A stretch of DNA of 64,000 bases from JAPPHY01 sp034423135 (GCA_034423135.1 DAOUJC010000011.1:211436-275435); one strand, 5' to 3'; shown: positions 27,427-36,745, counted from the first letter of the stretch. Translations and numbers: made by a program. Notes: a model not told the origin generated them from the sequence alone.

Positions 27427-28584
27427 TTAGCCGGCGGCCTGCCGGATGGCGTCGGCCGCTTCGTTGAGATCATTCACCAGGGTAACGCCCAGGTTGGACT
27501 GGGCCAGAATCTCCTTGCCCTCGTCAGCGTTGGTGCCCAGCATCCTGACGACGATTGGCACCCGGTCCTCAGCCTCCTCCGCGGCAGCCACTATGCCGCG
27601 TGCCGCCACGTCGCACCGCAAGATGCCGCCGAAGACGTTGACCAGGATGCGCTTCACCTGCGGGTCGGACAGGAGCAGCCGGAACGCCTGCGCCACCTGC
27701 TCCTCGCTGGCTCCTCCGCCCACGTCCAGGAAGTTGGCGGGCATTGCCTCCGCCATCGTTATCGAGTCCATGGTGGCCATCGCCAGACCGGCGCCGTTGA
27801 CCATGCAGCCCACGTCGCCGTCCAGCTTCACGTAGGAGATGTCGAAGCTGCTGGCCTCCAGCTCCAGCGGGTCCTCCTGGTCCGTGTCCCGCATCTCCCG
27901 CACCTCAGGATGGCGGGCCAGGGCGTCGTCCTCGAAGTCGAGCTTGGCGTCCAGGGCCACGAGCTGCCCCTCCTCGGTGAGTGCGAGCGGATTGATCTCG
28001 GCGAGCGAGCAGTCCTTGGCCTCGAAGACGCGGTACAGGTTGGCGATGAGGGCCGATGCTGGGCGAATCAACTCGCCCGGCAGGCCCAGCCCGTAGGCGA
28101 GGTAGCGGCACTGGAACGGCTGCAGCCCGATCACGACGTCGACGTTGACCCGTAGTATCTTCTCCGGCGTGGTGGCCGCCACCTCCTCGATGTCCATGCC
28201 GCCGGCCTCGCTGGCCATGATGACGGGGCCGCGAGAGCCGCTGTCGATTACCACCGCCAGGTAGAACTCCTTCGCGATCTGCGCGGTCTCCTCGATCAGC
28301 ACGCGGGTGACAGGCACGCCGTCCGGGCCGGTCTGGTGCGTCACCAGCCTGTTGCCCAGCAGGGTGTCCGCGACGCCTGCTGCCTCTTCCGGTGAGCCGA
28401 CAACCTTCACGCCACCGGCAAGTCCTCTGCCGCCGGCGTGCACCTGTGCCTTCACCACCGATCTCTCGCCCATCTCGGCGGCGATGCCGGCGGCCTCTTC
28501 CGCCGTGGAGGCTACTCCTCCCCTGGGCACGGGAATTCCGAACTCAGCGAGGACGGCCTTGGCCTGGTACTCATGGATTTTCAT
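27427..28584 (-). CDS. sucC: Succinyl-CoA synthetase, beta subunit
   Basis: 385 residues with the ATP-grasp fold. It begins MKIHEYQAKAVLAEFGIPVPRG, the standard N-terminus, and contains VVKAQVHAGGRGLAGGV (nucleotide binding), the metal-ligand region LAEINPLALTEEG, and the C-terminal ligase segment with ILVNVFGGILRCDVAARG. It forms the heterodimer or heterotetramer with SucD, which follows in the same operon. No regulatory site is obvious upstream. Confidence 0.96.
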   Translation of the reverse strand: MKIHEYQAKAVLAEFGIPVPRGGVASTAEEAAGIAAEMGERSVVKAQVHAGGRGLAGGVKVVGSPEEAAGVADTLLGNRLVTHQTGPDGVPVTRVLIEETAQIAKEFYLAVVIDSGSRGPVIMASEAGGMDIEEVAATTPEKILRVNVDVVIGLQPFQCRYLAYGLGLPGELIRPASALIANLYRVFEAKDCSLAEINPLALTEEGQLVALDAKLDFEDDALARHPEVREMRDTDQEDPLELEASSFDISYVKLDGDVGCMVNGAGLAMATMDSITMAEAMPANFLDVGGGASEEQVAQAFRLLLSDPQVKRILVNVFGGILRCDVAARGIVAAAEEAEDRVPIVVRMLGTNADEGKEILAQSNLGVTLVNDLNEAADAIRQAAG

Positions 28585-28780
28585 ACGCTACTCTCCGACA
28601 TTCAGTATTGGGTCTGCAACTGTGCGTCGAGCCAACGGGGGACGCACGACGGGAGATTGTCACCGGCTGCGCGTCCGCTCCCCATCATAGCGGGCGGGCA
28701 GCGCGGTGTCCAGCGCGGGGGTGCCATAGTCGCCAGACGCGATGCGGATGCCGACGGCGCAACTGGTACACTCTCGGCCT

Positions 28781-29152
28781 CTACGCCGTGGCTTGTATGA
28801 CCACGCGGCCGCCGTCGCGAACCCGGATGCTGAGGTCATGGCCGTCCATGAGCAGCATACCCACGAGCGGGACACTTTCCGATTCGTCGGCTTCGATATC
28901 GCGAGCGTTTCCGTCCCAGAACACCGTCGCGCCGTAGACATCGAAGGATACCGCGCTTCCATCGCCAAGGGTTGCAACGCCAGAGCTCCGTATGGGCAGA
29001 TCCAGCCGCGTCACGATGGAAGAAGGCAGAGTCAAGAGGCCGTTGTAGCCGGTATCGACTATGGCATCGATTTCATGCTGTTGCCCCCCGGGCCCCTGCA
29101 GTGAGAGACGCACTATGGGTTGGTAGGCGTCATTTACTACCCCATCAATCAT
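28781..29152 (-). CDS. Clan AA (retropepsin-like) aspartic protease
   Basis: 123 residues. The active-site motif IDAIVDTGYNGLLTLP is the DTG signature of single-domain clan AA aspartic peptidases, and VPLVGMLLMDGHDLSI is the conserved hydrophobic-G segment that supports it. Such small bacterial proteases work as homodimers. Its ATG overlaps the stop of the upstream gene (ATGA), so translation is coupled. Targets are unknown. Similar pairs of a short helical protein with a clan AA protease occur widely in cyanobacteria and Chloroflexota accessory DNA, as I recall. Confidence 0.75.
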   Translation of the reverse strand: MIDGVVNDAYQPIVRLSLQGPGGQQHEIDAIVDTGYNGLLTLPSSIVTRLDLPIRSSGVATLGDGSAVSFDVYGATVFWDGNARDIEADESESVPLVGMLLMDGHDLSIRVRDGGRVVIQATA

Positions 29153-29439
29153 TGAGGCGGCCTCAGGGGATGAAAGCCGAAGTGCCTCAGCACACCTAGC
29201 CCGATGGTCAACGAGTAGATGTCGATGGCGGCCGGACGCCGTTCCCACAGCCGGTCAGTCGTTTCCACTACGCTTTTGCCGATTTCCCAATCGCCGCTCT
29301 CAAGGTCGATGGAGATGATCTTGCCGCGGTGCTCGTCCTCGACTTTGTGCCTGATTTCCCGTTCGTACAACTCCTTGCCGAGCCGGACAATCTCATCGCG
29401 GTGCTTGCGTGCCTGTGGCGGGGTCTTTGCATCCGACAT
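29149..29439 (-). CDS. Small protein coupled to the aspartic protease
   Basis: 96 residues, charged: an N-terminal helix KHRDEIVRLGKELYEREIRHKVE, then the beta-like phrase GKIISIDLESGDWEIGKS, then a helix with RLWERRPAAIDIY. It often precedes clan AA proteases, in my recollection, and looks like an antitoxin-sized partner, but nothing here proves a toxin-antitoxin role. The start has GGGAGG before the ATG. The coupling ATGA links it to the protease gene. Confidence 0.7.
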   Translation of the reverse strand: MSDAKTPPQARKHRDEIVRLGKELYEREIRHKVEDEHRGKIISIDLESGDWEIGKSVVETTDRLWERRPAAIDIYSLTIGLGVLRHFGFHPLRPPQ

Positions 29440-29519
29440 GCCGCCTCCCTCACAATCCGTTCGCCTTTGCGCTCATTCTATCGCACGGAGGCGCGCCGTA
29501 CAACAAGGATAGCCCTTCG

Positions 29520-32500
29520 CTACTCGTACCTGAGCGCCTCCGCGGGGTATGTGCGCGCCGCCTGCCTCGCCGGCAGCCACGTGGCCAGCAGGGAGAAGCC
29601 GTAAGCCAGCGCGAGTATGGCGCCTATCTGAATCCATGGCACCACGAAGCGCAGGTTGGCAACGGCCGCGTCGTCGCGAATCTCGGTGAAGGCCTGATAG
29701 CTCAGAATCACGCCCAGCGTGCCGCCTATGGCGATGCCCAGCAGCGAGATGAACGACGACTCCAGCATCAGGCTGAGCTGAATCATGCCGCGGCGGTATC
29801 CTATAGCCCGGAGCACACCTATCTGCTGGCGCCGCTCGACGACGGCCCGCGTGCTCACCACGCCCAGCGCGGCTATGCCCACTACCAGTCCAAGCGCCAC
29901 GAACCCCACGAACAGCCGGAATATGGCTCTCGTGCCTGCGGTCTCCTGCTCAATCTCGTCCGCCAGCACGGTGGTCTCCATGCCGTGCTCCAGAAAGGCG
30001 CCCTCCAGGCTGTAGGAGGCCTGCTGCGCCTCCACGCCCTCGGCGACGCTGAAGCGGTAGCGAGTTACTGGAATCTCGAACGGGAACAGGTCGTCGAGGA
30101 GCGCCTTGGACGCAAGCATCGAGAACGAGGCCTCGTGCTCGCGCGCGAGCACGCCGATTATGGTCACGTCGGTGGTCTCGTCCGAGAGGCGTTGTCGCAG
30201 CTCCATGGTGAACGGCTGCATGATGTCGTCTCCGTAGTAAACACTCTCCACGAGGTCCGGCCTGAAGCCGTCCTGGACGTCCGGAACAGTGCGAACGAGA
30301 TTGCCACCGAGCACCGCCAGCGTGGGGTCGTCGCGCAAGGCCTGCAGTACCTCATTCTCATTTGCCCCATAGCCCTCGGCGATCAGATGGAGGTCGTACT
30401 CTGAGGCTTCCAGGAATTCGTCGTCCGCGCCGCGCACGCTAAGCGACTGCCAATCGCGGCTGTCGCCGCCTGTATCGCGCGCTTGCACGTTGGAGAACGT
30501 GTAGCCTCCCACGGCCGCAAAGTCGTCCGGTTGCAGGCCAAGCTCAACGATTCGGGTGCGCACGTCCTCGATGGGAGTGCTGGCGCTAATCGTGCCCTCT
30601 ACGTGCCAGCCGCCCGTGACCACCTCCGGGTCCGTGAACTGGGTGCTGAAGGTCTCGGTCAGCACGGAGATGAACATCAGCGTGAAGAACACCAGGGCGA
30701 ACATCGCGAGAGTTAGCCCCGTCCTGAGCTTGGCGCTCATAGGGTAGGCGACGGCGGTGACCAGGACCGGCCGCAGCTTCCCTATCGGCGATGTCAGCCA
30801 CGTCAGCGCCTTCAGCAGCAGGTCTGCGTTGTACATCACCGTCCACACTGCGGCGGTGACCATGCAGATGCCGGACACGAAGAGCACGTCGAAGTCGCCT
30901 ACAAGCTCGCCAACGACGCTCTCGATCACGTCGGCGGGCAGCAGCCAGAAGATGAGCACAACGACACCTGCGAAGGTGAAGACGATGCGGTCCCTCAAGT
31001 CCGGGCGCATGCTGGTCCTCTCCAGGACAATGCGCAGCATGAGCGCCACGCCAATGATCACAAGCGAAACGCCTAGGGAGAACGGGGCTGCCCGGTCCCA
31101 TACGGCGGCTCCCGCCCAGGCCAGAAGCGCGCCGAGCAGGACGATCAGCCAGCCCTGCATGAGCAACCGCCAGGTCACCCTTGCCAGTGTCAGCCAGAAC
31201 ACCACCGGCAGCATGACAACTGCCCACACGGCCCTCGCCAGATACCCGAGCGCGGCGAGCGGCCGCACACGAATGACCGAACGGGCCGCTCGCGCTGCGT
31301 GTCGGAAGGGCAGCACCAAGGCTCGCACCGGCGCCATCAGCACGCTCCGCCAGCCGGTCTGCGCCTCGGTCGGCGGGTTGGGCAGGCCGCGGACGGCGGT
31401 AACGATGTTCAGGCGGCTCACCTGGATCGCGGAAACCGCGACGGTTGCCATCGTGATGAGCATGCCCAGGCAGTAGGCCACCACCATGGTGCGCAGCGCG
31501 AACTGAGGCGTCAGGCGGAACAGCTCGCTTTCGTCAAAGCCGGCGAATATGCGGTTGAGAATGCCGACCATGAGCGCGCTCACCACCAACCCCAGCAACA
31601 CGCCCACCGCTGCGGACACCAGCGCGTAGGCCGTGCCCTCGAACACGAACATCTGGACAAGGTGGGACCGCTTGGCGCCCACGGCCCTGGCCATGCCCAT
31701 CTCCGACCTGCGGGCTGCCGCCAGCATCACGAAGATCAGGAATATCAGAAGCACACCGACCATTACTGTGAAGAGACCCATGTTCAGGAATATGGTCGTG
31801 ACGATGTTGCCAGCCTCGTCGGCCGCCTCGAGGATATTGCGCTTGATCTGTATCACCCTGTACGGCAGCAGGTCGGAGAACAAGGCGGAGGCCTCCTGCT
31901 CGACGTCTTCCAGTCCTTCGCTTCCGAGCACGTCCATCACGTGGTCTTCCACGCTCTGTCTGTTGAGCAGTCGAATCAAACTGTCGCTCACCTCAGGCCC
32001 CTGCAACTCCTCGCGCAGCTCCACGGCGTTGTCCCTGAGACTGCCGGTGAGATCCGACTCCGCTTCCGCCAGCGCGTCCAGCACGTTCTGGCGCCTCAGA
32101 AGCTCCCACAACCCTGCTGCCGCTTCGGGGTCGCTGAGCGCGGCGCGCAGCTCCTGCGAGACCTCCCCGCTCAGCGCGACGCCGTCCGTCTCACCGCCGC
32201 GATTGGAGACGGAGATGAGGTTAATCTGATCAGGCCTGTCGAATAGACGCTGGGCGCGCTCCAGCGAGATGAGCAACGTGGGATCGCGGCCCGCCAGCCC
32301 GTTGCGTTCGACCACCTCAGCGACCTTGAACGAGGCGGTCTCCCTGCCGATGAAGAGGGTCAGCTCATCGCCCGGGGAGGCGTCGAGTGAGTCGGCGGCG
32401 CGGTCGTTGATGAACGCCTCGTCGTCGGACAGTGCCTGCAAGCGCACCGTCCCGCCCGTGACGGATGTCAAGGGAGTGAAGCCGTCCAGCAGAGAGGAAT

Positions 32501-32981
32501 CGACGCCAACGATGTTGAGCCTGCCCTCGCTCACGGAGTTGCGGTTGTTCAGAGCGGGCGCAGTCTCGGCTATGGACGGCGTTAGCCCATCGATGGTGTC
32601 CAGGCCGGCAACCTTGTCCTGAAGCTCGTAGAAGCGGTCGACGTGTACGTACGGCACACTTCCGAAGCTGTCACCGGCGGAAGCCCTGGAGGGAACCACC
32701 ACCTCGTCGATTGTGTTGAGCGATCGGATGGCCTCGTTGCGGATGGAGACGCTGAGCGTGTCGCCCGTGCCCAGCGCGGCGGCGATGATGACGGTGCTGA
32801 GCATCACGCCGATGATGATGAGCGCGGTCTGGCCGCGCCTGCGGGGGATGTTTCGCAGCCCCAGCCTCACCATCACCCGGTTGCGCAGGGCGAACCAGCC
32901 CACCGCGGCGATGGCGGCCAGGAAGGCGGCGAGCAGCACCGCCATGATCACGTCCATGGAGAGCCCGAAGAGGTTGTCCAC
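29520..32981 (-). CDS. FtsX/MacB-type ABC transporter permease, double length
   Basis: 1153 residues. It contains two MacB-type units. The first has a helix at about 50-75 (TALIIIGVMLSTVIIAAALGTGDTL), a large extracytoplasmic domain and an FtsX core of three helices near 385-500. Then come four or five additional helices (about 590-720). The second unit starts TGLTLAMFALVFFTLMFIS, has another extracytoplasmic domain, and ends in a second FtsX core (FVALGLVVGIAALGVVSTRAV to the C-terminus). The GTG start overlaps the ATPase stop by one base (TAGTG). Such permeases export lipoproteins or peptides, or act mechanically on the envelope; the substrate is unknown. Confidence 0.88.
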   Translation of the reverse strand: MDNLFGLSMDVIMAVLLAAFLAAIAAVGWFALRNRVMVRLGLRNIPRRRGQTALIIIGVMLSTVIIAAALGTGDTLSVSIRNEAIRSLNTIDEVVVPSRASAGDSFGSVPYVHVDRFYELQDKVAGLDTIDGLTPSIAETAPALNNRNSVSEGRLNIVGVDSSLLDGFTPLTSVTGGTVRLQALSDDEAFINDRAADSLDASPGDELTLFIGRETASFKVAEVVERNGLAGRDPTLLISLERAQRLFDRPDQINLISVSNRGGETDGVALSGEVSQELRAALSDPEAAAGLWELLRRQNVLDALAEAESDLTGSLRDNAVELREELQGPEVSDSLIRLLNRQSVEDHVMDVLGSEGLEDVEQEASALFSDLLPYRVIQIKRNILEAADEAGNIVTTIFLNMGLFTVMVGVLLIFLIFVMLAAARRSEMGMARAVGAKRSHLVQMFVFEGTAYALVSAAVGVLLGLVVSALMVGILNRIFAGFDESELFRLTPQFALRTMVVAYCLGMLITMATVAVSAIQVSRLNIVTAVRGLPNPPTEAQTGWRSVLMAPVRALVLPFRHAARAARSVIRVRPLAALGYLARAVWAVVMLPVVFWLTLARVTWRLLMQGWLIVLLGALLAWAGAAVWDRAAPFSLGVSLVIIGVALMLRIVLERTSMRPDLRDRIVFTFAGVVVLIFWLLPADVIESVVGELVGDFDVLFVSGICMVTAAVWTVMYNADLLLKALTWLTSPIGKLRPVLVTAVAYPMSAKLRTGLTLAMFALVFFTLMFISVLTETFSTQFTDPEVVTGGWHVEGTISASTPIEDVRTRIVELGLQPDDFAAVGGYTFSNVQARDTGGDSRDWQSLSVRGADDEFLEASEYDLHLIAEGYGANENEVLQALRDDPTLAVLGGNLVRTVPDVQDGFRPDLVESVYYGDDIMQPFTMELRQRLSDETTDVTIIGVLAREHEASFSMLASKALLDDLFPFEIPVTRYRFSVAEGVEAQQASYSLEGAFLEHGMETTVLADEIEQETAGTRAIFRLFVGFVALGLVVGIAALGVVSTRAVVERRQQIGVLRAIGYRRGMIQLSLMLESSFISLLGIAIGGTLGVILSYQAFTEIRDDAAVANLRFVVPWIQIGAILALAYGFSLLATWLPARQAARTYPAEALRYE

Positions 32982-33715
32982 TAGTCGCTCGTGGCCTGCT
33001 CCGGGCTGCCGTCGCCGACCTGCGCGGCTCCTCCGCCGGAGTCGGCGATCAGCCCGTCACGCATCATCACGATGCGGTTCGCTCGCTGCCCCACCTCCGG
33101 GGAGTGGGTGACCACCACAAAGCTCTGGCCGTTGTCGCGGTTCAGCCCGCACATCAGGTCGATAATCTCGCCTGCCGTCTCGCTGTCCAAGTCGCCGGTG
33201 GGCTCGTCGGCCCAGACGATGGCAGGCCGGTTGACGAGGGCGCGGGCGATGGTGACTCGCTGGCGCTGACCGCCGGAGAGCTCGCCGGGCAGGTGGGCGG
33301 CGCGGTCGGTCAGGTTGACGCTGTCGAGCACCTCCATTGCGCGAGAGCGTGCTTGCGCGGATGAGACGCCGGAGAGCAGCAGCGGCATCTCCACGTTCTC
33401 GACGGCGGAGAGGACTGGAAGGAGGTTGTAGAGCTGAAACACGAACCCCATGCGACGGGCGCGGTAGTCGCTTCTTTCGTCGTCGGGCAGGTTGTGGAGT
33501 TCCACGCCGTCGATGAGGACGCGGCCTGAGTCGATTTCGTCGAGGCCGGACAGGCAGTTGAGGAGGGTGGTCTTGCCGCAGCCTGATGGGCCCATGATGG
33601 CGACGATTTCGCCGCGACGGATAGTGAGGTCTACGCCGCGCAGTGCATTGACGGTCAGGCTGCCCGTGGTGTAGGTCTTGTGAATGTCCTGCGCGTTGAT
33701 GATGAGGTCTTCCAT
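32981..33715 (-). CDS. MacB/LolD-type ABC transporter ATPase
   Basis: 244 residues. Walker A is GPSGCGKTT, the Q-loop is MGFVFQLYNLLPVLSAVENVEMPL (typical of the MacB/LolD class), the signature is LSGGQRQR, Walker B is AIVWADEPTGDLDS, and the H-loop is VVVTHSPEV. The ATG at 33715 was chosen because GGGAG precedes it; 18 further upstream codons are open but lack support. It is translationally coupled to the 1153-residue permease and forms an ATP-driven transmission system with it rather than a classical importer. Confidence 0.93.
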   Translation of the reverse strand: MEDLIINAQDIHKTYTTGSLTVNALRGVDLTIRRGEIVAIMGPSGCGKTTLLNCLSGLDEIDSGRVLIDGVELHNLPDDERSDYRARRMGFVFQLYNLLPVLSAVENVEMPLLLSGVSSAQARSRAMEVLDSVNLTDRAAHLPGELSGGQRQRVTIARALVNRPAIVWADEPTGDLDSETAGEIIDLMCGLNRDNGQSFVVVTHSPEVGQRANRIVMMRDGLIADSGGGAAQVGDGSPEQATSD

Positions 33716-34342
33716 TGGCTCTCCCGCGTGTCGGATGTTCTGAGTGCAATATGATAGGGGAGAGCGCAACGGAATTCAATGGGCTGGCGCGACGTCCGCT
33801 CACGCCCTTCGACAAGCTCAGGGTGAGCCCGTCGAACCATATGAGCGGGCAGGCTCCACCCGTTACCACTCCTGCGGAAGCAGGAGTCCAGGGGGAGAAG
33901 GGGGATGGATTCCCGCTCGGGGGCGGGAATGGCGGAAGGGACGCGGGCATCACGCGACACCGTCATTCTGAGCGGAGCGAAGCGAAGTCGAAGAATCTAA
34001 GGCCATCGCCCTCAGACCAGCAGTGAATCACGCCGAGTGTCCTAGATTTCTCGGCTCCGCTGCGCTGCGCTCGAAATGACGGTCGCGCGCCGTCCGCTCA
34101 CGCCCCCAAGGCCCGCTCATGGTGAGCCGAGAGTTTACCCTGAGCGAAGCCGAAGGGAACCATATGAGCGGGCGGGCTGCAGGCGCATTTGCCCCCGCTC
34201 ACGCCCTTCGACAAGTTCAGGGTGAGCCTGTCGAACCATTTGAGCGGGCAAGCTGTAGGCGCATTTGTCCCGCTCACGCCCTTCGACAAGCTCAGGGTGA
34301 GCGGAAGTGAGGCACGGGCCGCCGGTTCTTGGGGTGTCCGAC
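33716..34342. repeat. Repeat-rich intergenic region
   Basis: This 627-base region holds no gene I can support. It contains a chimeric palindrome at 33796-33850 and GATTCCCGCTC/GGGCGGGAAT (about 33903-33932). A long inverted repeat lies at 33960-34082, and further palindromes at 34096-34172, 34193-34248 and 34269-34304. Between the last three are related short spacers with AGGCGCATTTG. It is the densest repeat cluster in the window. Confidence 0.8.
33960..34082. repeat. Long imperfect inverted repeat
   Basis: The left arm starts CCGTCATTCTGAGCGGAGC and the right arm ends GCGCTCGAAATGACGG. The two ~42-base arms are imperfect complements separated by ~36 bases. The arm sequence is related to the GTCATTTCGAGCGGAGTCG segment found near 25503 and 26382, so this is a second dispersed family, here as an inverted pair. 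Confidence 0.75.
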
Positions 34343-35143
34343 TCAGTAGTGAATGGCGCGAGGCGCGCCGCCGCCCGCGGCGATTGCGTCGCCGTTGACT
34401 GCCACGCACCGGGGCGACGCCAGCATCGCCACAACGTAGGCGATGTCGCGCGAATCGATGATCCGGCGCACGCTGTTAGCCTCAGCCATGCGGCGCTCCG
34501 CCTCCTCGGTCGTGACGCCGAGCCTACGCGCCTGATCCTCAAGCATGGACGCTGTGCGCTCCGTGCGGGTGGCTCCCGGATGCACGACCGTGACGTTGAT
34601 GCCGTGGGGGCCAAGCTCGTCCGCGAGGTTCTTGGTCATGGCGGATATGGCCACGTTGCGCATGCTTCCGACGGTGTTGCCGGTCTGCCGAGCGGCAAGC
34701 CCGCTGATGTTGATGATGCGACCCCATCCCTGTTGGATCATGTGGGGCGCCGCCTCGCGGGCACACCGCAGGTAGCCCAGCACCTTCACGTTCATGTCGG
34801 GCCAGAAGTGGTCCGAGACGATGTCCGAAAGCGGCACGGGAGGCGCGGCGCCTCCGGGTTGCGCTGCGCAGTTGACCAGGATGTCCAGCTTGCCGAGAGC
34901 CTCAACGGCCGATTGGACCATCGCCCTCACGGAGTCGTCGTCGGACGTGTCCGCCGGGATGGGAATGATGCGGCGGCCTGAGGCATCGGCCAGCTCACGT
35001 GCCGCAGCCTCCAGCGGCTCTAGCCTTCTGGCCGCGATGGCCACGTCCACGCCTTCCATCGCAAGCTCCATCGCAATCGCCTTGCCGATGCCGCTGCTGC
35101 CTCCGGTGACAATCGCCGTCCTGCCGTGAAGCTCCAGGTCCAT
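34343..35143 (-). CDS. SDR-family protein with atypical active site
   Basis: 266 residues. Cofactor binding is intact (AIVTGGSSGIGKAIAMELA), as are the Asp near PADTS and the NCAAQ segment replacing NNAG. The catalytic Ser lies in NISGLAAR. However the YxxxK motif is missing: where YSASK is expected the protein reads GSMRNVAIS. A group of SDRs with an MRN phrase at this place is known to me, with function unclear. AGGAGG precedes the ATG at 35143. It may bind NAD(P) without classical dehydrogenase chemistry. Confidence 0.75.
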   Translation of the reverse strand: MDLELHGRTAIVTGGSSGIGKAIAMELAMEGVDVAIAARRLEPLEAAARELADASGRRIIPIPADTSDDDSVRAMVQSAVEALGKLDILVNCAAQPGGAAPPVPLSDIVSDHFWPDMNVKVLGYLRCAREAAPHMIQQGWGRIINISGLAARQTGNTVGSMRNVAISAMTKNLADELGPHGINVTVVHPGATRTERTASMLEDQARRLGVTTEEAERRMAEANSVRRIIDSRDIAYVVAMLASPRCVAVNGDAIAAGGGAPRAIHY

Positions 35144-35226
35144 GAGTCCTCCTTGCCGGGGTGATGGTGTTCGCGTTGCTCTGCGAGGAGTATAGCAGAC
35201 GTACATTCACGACTTCGCGAATTCGC

Positions 35227-35255
35227 TTGACCCTGCCGAATCGCTATGCTACCAT
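35227..35255 (+). promoter_or_regulatory. Possible promoter of the ferredoxin gene
   Basis: TTGACC at 35227-35232, a 17-base spacer and TACCAT at 35250-35255, about 90 bases before the ATG at 35345. Confidence 0.4.
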
Positions 35256-35344
35256 CGCGCCGATGCTGCCGCACACAGCGAAAGCGGAGGACAGCAGCGA
35301 ATGAACAGGTGCGCCTAGAGCCTGGCCAAGGAGGTACCCGACCG

Positions 35345-35635
35345 ATGACATACATCATTGCTGAGCCATGCGTTGACGTGAAGGACGGCGCCTGCGTGGA
35401 TGTCTGCCCGGTGGACTGTATCTATGGAATGGACAACGACAACGACCGGATGCTGTACATCTCGCCGGACGAGTGCATCGACTGCGCCGCGTGCGAGCCG
35501 GTGTGCCCGGTGAACGCCATCTTCGTTGAGGAGGACACGCCGGAGGAGTGGAAGGCGTGGATCCCGATCAACTACGACTTCTTCAAGGACGAAGACGCCA
35601 CCCGGGCGAAGGTGGACGAGCTAAAACCCCGCTAG
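35345..35635 (+). CDS. 7Fe ferredoxin (3Fe-4S / 4Fe-4S)
   Basis: 96 residues. The cysteine pattern is CVDVKDGACVDVCPVDCIYG followed by ECIDCAACEPVCPVNAI, as in the FdxA-type seven-iron ferredoxins. The first cluster uses C-x7-C-x3-C and the second a C-x2-C-x2-C-x3-C set, with one crossing cysteine each way. The C-terminal tail EWKAWIPINYDFF is typical for the group. It is a low-potential electron carrier in the cytoplasm. AGGAGGT lies 9 bases before the ATG, so the start is firm. Confidence 0.93.
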   Translation: MTYIIAEPCVDVKDGACVDVCPVDCIYGMDNDNDRMLYISPDECIDCAACEPVCPVNAIFVEEDTPEEWKAWIPINYDFFKDEDATRAKVDELKPR

Positions 35636-35707
35636 TAGGCCCTTCGCTTTCCCGAAGCAGCGCGAGGCCGCCCCGGCGGAATCGCCACGACTGACCGGAC
35701 AACAGAA

Positions 35708-35736
35708 CAGGGAGCCTTCCCGACTAAGGCTCCCTG
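35708..35736. terminator. Hairpin terminator between convergent genes
   Basis: CAGGGAGCCTT and AAGGCTCCCTG form a perfect 11-bp stem around a 7-base loop (35719-35725). The downstream sequence on the plus strand is only moderately T-rich (CTTGTGCTT). It sits between the ferredoxin gene and the convergent lipoprotein gene, so it could act in both directions. Confidence 0.75.
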
Positions 35737-35786
35737 CTTGTGCTTAATCGAGCGTCCTTCTGTGCCGGCAGGTTTAGCTTTGCAGG

Positions 35787-36728
35787 CTACAGCACCTGTC
35801 GCAGGCCGGCCCTCAGCTCATCGAGTGAGGCGTACCCCTCGTACTTGGCGGTAATGCGCCCTTCTCTGTCCAGGATGAACACGAACGACTCGTTGAGGTA
35901 GTCCTCGATTCTGCTGAGGCCCCACGTCTCGATCAGAGGGGAGTAGCGCGCGGTGGTCAGGTCTCCCTGGATTTCGTGGGGGTTGTCGTACACCTCCACG
36001 TGGGCAAAGCTGACGCGGTCCTTGTACTCGTCCTTGAGCTGGCTCACGGTCTCCACCTGCGGGCCGCAGGTTGGGCTGGTGCACAGCGCGGGGCTGGCGA
36101 ACACGACCACGGAAGGCATCCCGTCGCCGGCAAGCTGCGGGATGGTGGCCTGGTACAGGTCCGGGTCGGGCGTAGACCAGCTCGTGATCTCGTCGAGACC
36201 GGCCACGTCCGCGGCGGTCTTGTTCACGTCCATCGGCGGCGACGAGCCGACGGCCGGCGTGAAGCTCGTATCCTTGACGTGGAGTGGTATCCGAGCTGCG
36301 CTCATCGACCCGTCCTCTCCCTCCGCCTCCACGAACAGCTCCCACTCTCCCGCGCGGTCGAACTCAAGCTGCGTCACGTAGTTGCCCCTGGTGCCGAACG
36401 GCCACTGGTAGAACGAGGCTGTCGCGGTCTCCGAGGCGTCCGCGTCCCCGGCGAACGTGGAGCTAAGGGTCACCTCTGGCACGTTGACCAGCGCCCGCGG
36501 GCTGAGCAGCAGGAACGCCACCCGGTTGGAGCCGACGTTCAGGTCGGTGGTTGCCAGGATGCCTGTGAGGTCGGTGTCGTTCGGCGTTGGCGTGGGCGCA
36601 GGCGTCGGCGTCGCGGTGGGCACGGGCGTCGGTGTGGGCGAGCTGCAGGCCGCCACGGCGATGACAGTCATTGCCAATGCGGCGGCCGCGATCAGGCCCG
36701 ACGGTGCGCTGCGTGTTAGTGCTTTCAC
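35787..36728 (-). CDS. Thioredoxin-fold lipoprotein
   Basis: 313 residues. The lipoprotein signal ends VIAVAAC at about residue 28 and is followed by a Thr/Pro linker (PTPTPVPTATPTPAPTPTP). The middle (50-150) looks like a beta-sandwich. The C-terminal ~140 residues have a thioredoxin-like fold: SVVVFASPALCTSPTCGPQVETV carries a CxxxxC pair where the redox motif sits, as in SCO/peroxiredoxin relatives, then FVFILDREGRITAKYEGY. The GTG start follows GGAGAA. It lies directly downstream of a CVNC thioredoxin lipoprotein gene, so both probably act in extracytoplasmic thiol or heme/copper chemistry. Confidence 0.75.
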   Translation of the reverse strand: MKALTRSAPSGLIAAAALAMTVIAVAACSSPTPTPVPTATPTPAPTPTPNDTDLTGILATTDLNVGSNRVAFLLLSPRALVNVPEVTLSSTFAGDADASETATASFYQWPFGTRGNYVTQLEFDRAGEWELFVEAEGEDGSMSAARIPLHVKDTSFTPAVGSSPPMDVNKTAADVAGLDEITSWSTPDPDLYQATIPQLAGDGMPSVVVFASPALCTSPTCGPQVETVSQLKDEYKDRVSFAHVEVYDNPHEIQGDLTTARYSPLIETWGLSRIEDYLNESFVFILDREGRITAKYEGYASLDELRAGLRQVL

Positions 36729-36745
36729 GACTAGTTTCTCCGTTC

